A DNA stretch of 64,000 nucleotides from Gyrodactylus bullatarudis (lineage: Eukaryota > Platyhelminthes > Monogenea > Gyrodactylidea > Gyrodactylidae), in the NCBI GenBank assembly GCA_012064415.1, contig SSNU01000096.1:171953-235952 (forward strand). Reading direction: 5' to 3'. Position numbers and translations under genes: made by a program. Each line of letters opens with the position of its first letter. The first letter of the stretch is position 1. Shown here piece by piece: positions 62,372 through 64,000 of this stretch. The notes under the pieces were generated by a model. The model made no database searches, was not told the origin of the DNA, and saw only the letters and a program-made list of their open reading frames with translations.

Positions 62372-63148
62372 ATGGCTGAATTACTGCTTGATCCAGCTAT
62401 TAGATTTTGGGTTTTTCTTCCCCTGGTCATTATTACCTTTTTCTACAATATTATCCGCCACTATTTGACTATTATGATGCAAAGTGATAAGAAGCCAGAT
62501 TTGAATTCAATATCAGATACGTTAGTAGATTTTTTTATTGCTTAGTCAAAAACTGTTGCGAAGTAAACTTCTCAGGGAAAATGGGAAATATCTCACCCCT
62601 CAGGCATTTTTCTCTCGAAAACATTACTTTAACAATGAAGATAACGGCATTTTGAAGATTGTCCGGAAAGAAACACCACAAATGAACATTATGACAGGTT
62701 AGTTTGTTATTTTAAACTGATTTTTGTATATTTAGATCCCAATCAGTTATCTGATATGCTCAAAGGAAATATGCTGAACTTGATTCCCATGTTGGTTATC
62801 GGTGGCTGGATTAATTGGGCCTTTAGTGGATTCCTAACCACGAAAATACCTTTCTTGTTAACATATCGCTTTAAGCCAATGTTGCAGAGAGGCTGTGAAT
62901 CATTGGTATCTCTCGATGCAGCCTGGGTTAGCTCAGCTTCATGGTACTTTTTGAACATTTTCGGCCTTCGTAGCATGTACAGCCTAATACTTGGCTCTGA
63001 TAATAACGCTGAAAAAGTTATGCACGAACAAATGATGCCCACTCAAGGACCACCTGATCCCAAAGTTGCATTCAAAACAGAATGGGAATCCCTGGAGATT
63101 CTCGACCACAAATGGGCTCTTGAAAATATTGAGAGAAAAATTGTTTAA
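62372..63148 (+). CDS. EMC3: ER membrane protein complex subunit 3
   Basis: Three exons (62372-62520, 62546-62697, 62736-63148) encode 237 residues. Clear family matches include [20 protein letters not shown] (TM1), [31 protein letters not shown] (TM2), [11 protein letters not shown] and [20 protein letters not shown] (TM3). The C-terminal [18 protein letters not shown] also matches. It is a core insertase subunit of the EMC, related to YidC/Oxa1. Compared with human it is about 24 residues shorter at the C-terminus. The introns are only 25 and 38 nt. Its stop is 75 bp from that of MED10. Confidence 0.97.
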
Positions 63149-63223
63149 AATACTCTTTTGTTTTTACAAAATTAATAAAAATTATATTTACAAATTCATT
63201 TACAAATCAAGATCATTTAGTTT

Positions 63224-63679
63224 TTAATTATCCATTGACTCATTGCCCATGTTAGTATCAGGAAATTGCGGAAGTGCAGCAACTTCAGGATCCCCACGTC
63301 TAGTTCGGTATTTGGCCATCTCATTGGGAAATTCTTTTGATAAGTCTGTCAACAGCTGTGCGCGAAATCTCTTGAGTAAATCGAGTTTACCGCGAATTGC
63401 TTCATTTCGCATTAAGGCTCTCTCTAAACACTCTTTTGTATAGAGATTAGGATTCTGACCAGCATCTATTTTCACAAATACCTCAGATGGGACGTGAACA
63501 TCTTTGAACTCTGGCTGTATTCTTTCTATGTCCTGTAGTTTATGAACTAATTCATTAATTTTCTTCTGAAAAGGTATACCAGATTGGTAATCACATGCAA
63601 CTATTCCAGCTTCGCGACAATAATCAATGATATTTTCAATAGACTCCTCCAAACAATCAAATCGATTTCTTTCGGACAT
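63224..63679 (-). CDS. MED10: Mediator complex subunit 10
   Basis: A single exon encodes 151 residues. FDCLEESIENIIDYCREAGI, INELVHKLQDIERI, VPSEVFVKIDAGQNPNLYTK and LLKRFRAQLLTDLSKEFPNE are all diagnostic of MED10, a middle-module subunit of the Mediator complex that bridges regulators and RNA polymerase II. The C-terminal tail is slightly longer than in human (135 residues). The ATG at 63679 is chosen; the few in-frame codons before it have no earlier ATG. Start codons of this gene and the next lie only 85 bp apart. Confidence 0.96.
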   Translation of the reverse strand: MSERNRFDCLEESIENIIDYCREAGIVACDYQSGIPFQKKINELVHKLQDIERIQPEFKDVHVPSEVFVKIDAGQNPNLYTKECLERALMRNEAIRGKLDLLKRFRAQLLTDLSKEFPNEMAKYRTRRGDPEVAALPQFPDTNMGNESMDN

Positions 63680-63764
63680 TTGAATTGACACTCAAACTAT
63701 GAATTTGATTGCATTTGAATCATCACCAAAGATTTTTGTTGACTTTTCAAGGCTCACATTTAAA

Positions 63765-64000
63765 ATGTATGACTTGAATGAAAACGAAGAGGAAGAAGAG
63801 GATGTCAATGAATTTGAGACCAAGCATAGAGTTTTTTACGAGGAGTTTATGCATTTTGATGAATTTAAAAAGAATATAGACTTGTCCAGAGACGTTATCG
63901 ATGATTATAGTCAGACTGAAAATCTCTATGAACAATTTATTTGTAAATTAAAATCTAATCAACTTTTTTCCAGTATTATTCAACTTCTACCAAGAACAAC
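63765..64000 (+). CDS. Acidic protein, 5' end only, cut by window edge
   Basis: The ATG at 63765 opens a frame of 78 codons that runs off the window without a stop. It begins with a strongly acidic stretch (NENEEEEEDVNEFE), then a charged helical part (FYEEFMHFDEFKKNIDLSRD) and SIIQLLPRT at the edge. No family is recognised. It is supported by its open frame, by the tight head-to-head position with MED10, and by the strand alternation of the window. It may have introns beyond the edge. Confidence 0.6.
   Translation, partial: MYDLNENEEEEEDVNEFETKHRVFYEEFMHFDEFKKNIDLSRDVIDDYSQTENLYEQFICKLKSNQLFSSIIQLLPRT

Overview
This is a 64 kb piece of an AT-rich invertebrate animal genome. It carries spliced metazoan genes, Penelope-like and Tc1-type transposons, and no bacterial-style operons. 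Most orthologues are pan-metazoan. An ionotropic receptor and an EXC-4-type CLIC protein point to an invertebrate, probably a protostome. I cannot name the group. The introns are extremely short: many are 25-40 nt and one appears to be only 19 nt. Introns near 25 nt have been described in dicyemids, but the window also has introns of several kb filled with repeats. A parasitic copepod, orthonectid or other fast-evolving lineage is equally possible.

Layout, left to right: ionotropic glutamate receptor-like gene (+, 5' end not found); GLT1D1 (-); small membrane protein (+); HDHD5 (-); VIPAS39/SPE-39 (+); citrate carrier SLC25A1 (-); CPSF6-like factor (+); 3' part of an unrecognised gene (-); an 8 kb repeat-rich stretch with Penelope-like fragments and a 1.26 kb unrecognised, possibly virus-derived coding unit (-); beta-TrCP (-); TMEM86 (+); SRBD1 (-); PSME4/PA200 (+, 16 exons); tetraspanin (-, 7 exons over 12.5 kb, with a Penelope remnant and a Tc1 element in intron 4); UAP1 (+); CLIC (-); EMC3 (+); MED10 (-); and the 5' end of an acidic protein gene (+) cut by the window edge.

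Apart from the repeat-rich stretch, every gene lies on the opposite strand to the one before it. Start codons of head-to-head pairs are only 85-222 bp apart, so nearly all promoters must be shared or overlapping. Several tail-to-tail pairs have stop codons 14-178 bp apart, so their 3' UTRs probably overlap. The genes share no pathway: they cover proteasome activation, ubiquitin ligase targeting, ER membrane insertion, Mediator, mRNA 3'-end processing, endosomal trafficking and UDP-GlcNAc synthesis. The notable features are architectural: strand alternation, miniature introns, microexons, nested mobile elements, and one conserved-looking coding unit I could not assign. Exon boundaries were worked out by hand from splice signals, phase and protein similarity. 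For every multi-exon gene the exon phases add up to one open frame.
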